Positions 40,441 to 40,785 of a stretch of DNA of 40,785 nt are shown here, piece after piece. A program made the translations under genes and the position numbers. The notes under the pieces were generated by a model that worked only from the letters and a program-made list of their open reading frames with translations, had not been told where the DNA came from and searched no databases. This DNA comes from Actinomycetes bacterium (GTDB lineage: Bacteria; Actinomycetota; Acidimicrobiia; Acidimicrobiales; Bog-793). How positions within the stretch are numbered: position 1 is the first letter of the stretch; each line of letters starts with the position of its first letter. The stretch covers positions 1 through 40,785 of the forward strand of contig JAKATT010000177.1 of NCBI GenBank assembly GCA_021818615.1, given 5' to 3'.

Positions 40441-40785
40441 GTGAAGCGGAGAACGGCAATTGTCGCGTTCGTGGCCCTCGCCGTCGTCGCGGCCGGATGC
40501 AGCGGAGGAGCGGCAGCGAGCGGGGCCGGGACACGATCGAGCTCCACCACTTCCACGACGACAGCTCTCCCGGCGACCACTACGCTCCCGGCGAGCACTA
40601 CGCTCCCGGCGAGCACGACCGCCCCGGCGAGCACGACTACCACAACCGCTCCGGCACCCACGACGGCTTCCGGCGGCACGACGAACACCACCAACCCTGC
40701 CGGCAACCTGCCGCAGACTACCGCCTTTCCCTCGTCCGCCTCGCCGCAGTTCAGAGCCGAGATGGCCGACCTCTGGCGCGCCATC
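40441..40785 (+). CDS. lipoprotein with Thr/Pro-rich linker, runs off the window
   Basis: From a GTG the product begins KRRTAIVAFVALAVVAAGCSGG: a basic start, a hydrophobic helix and a lipobox VAAGC, so it is exported and lipid-anchored at the cysteine. A linker of about 70 Thr/Ser/Pro/Ala residues follows, built from 18-bp DNA repeats. Then a folded part begins (SPQFRAEMADLWRAI) and is cut by the window end. The ribosome site is weak. The function cannot be read from the part present. Confidence 0.65.
   Translation, partial: MKRRTAIVAFVALAVVAAGCSGGAAASGAGTRSSSTTSTTTALPATTTLPASTTLPASTTAPASTTTTTAPAPTTASGGTTNTTNPAGNLPQTTAFPSSASPQFRAEMADLWRAI
40567..40638 (+). repeat. four 18-bp tandem repeats in the lipoprotein linker
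   Basis: Four copies of an 18-bp unit (CTCCCGGCGAGCACTACG and close variants) encode LPATTT, LPASTT, LPASTT, APASTT. The unit is a multiple of three, so copy-number change would lengthen or shorten the linker in frame. Confidence 0.75.

Noticed and set aside
40567-40638. CRISPR-like array
   Set aside because: The 18-bp units are directly joined without spacers and encode an in-frame protein linker. No CRISPR array was seen anywhere in the window.

Overview
The window is high-GC DNA with GTG starts, many 4-bp ATGA/GTGA gene overlaps and several promoters placed so close to the start codon that the mRNA would be almost leaderless. This suits an actinobacterium. The mix of DabAB inorganic-carbon uptake, FabI and LarB makes an Acidimicrobiia-like autotroph plausible, but no rRNA or marker gene is present to prove it.

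Layout. Positions 1-352 are flank. A 43-bp copy of the 3' half of tRNA-Gly lies at 353-395 and is repeated perfectly, in the same orientation, inside the intact tRNA-Gly(GCC) gene at 38439-38510. A tyrosine integrase and a Xis-like gene lie next to the intact tRNA. This is the geometry of attL/attR bounding an integrated island of about 38 kb. Just inside attL are a Phd/PIN toxin-antitoxin pair (toxin frameshifted), a RadC/JAB-like protein, a small basic protein, and a tightly overlapping operon (TIGR04255 protein, XRE-type HTH protein, unknown protein, HsdM) whose hsdM breaks off after methylase motif I.

The middle of the island (5601-24007) looks like ordinary chromosome: icd-purK-purE, folC, ilvD, an overlapping operon of histidine phosphatase-tsaC-bioD-alr-larB, the CO2/bicarbonate uptake operon dabB-dabA-PII-like with a divergent winged-helix regulator and a perfect 16-bp palindrome, fabI, and a DUF6671 protein. 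Finding core genes between att sites is the most surprising feature of the window.

The right part (24248-38436) is plasmid/ICE-like: two adjacent inverted repeats, an unknown protein, a small zinc-ribbon protein, an RHH/PIN toxin-antitoxin pair, SSB, a thioredoxin-like protein divergent from a MerR regulator over a 20-bp palindromic operator, ArdC antirestriction, a truncated ORF6N protein, an IS3-family element, a truncated ParA, a RES/Xre toxin-antitoxin pair, a decayed glycoside-hydrolase-like gene, Xis and integrase. A cargo-free Tn554-type element (TnpA, TnpB, TnpC) sits inside the IS3 orfB. Removing exactly 3458 bp restores the orfB frame. The IS3 copy itself joins two unrelated truncated genes without an evident target duplication, so a deletion next to or between IS copies probably removed island backbone. 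No relaxase or type IV secretion gene is visible.

Beyond the tRNA (38511-40785) are eroded genes (an aminoglycoside phosphotransferase remnant, an IS30 transposase N-terminus, an FAD-oxidoreductase N-terminus), an intact TetR regulator with a clear operator, and the start of a lipoprotein gene that runs off the window.
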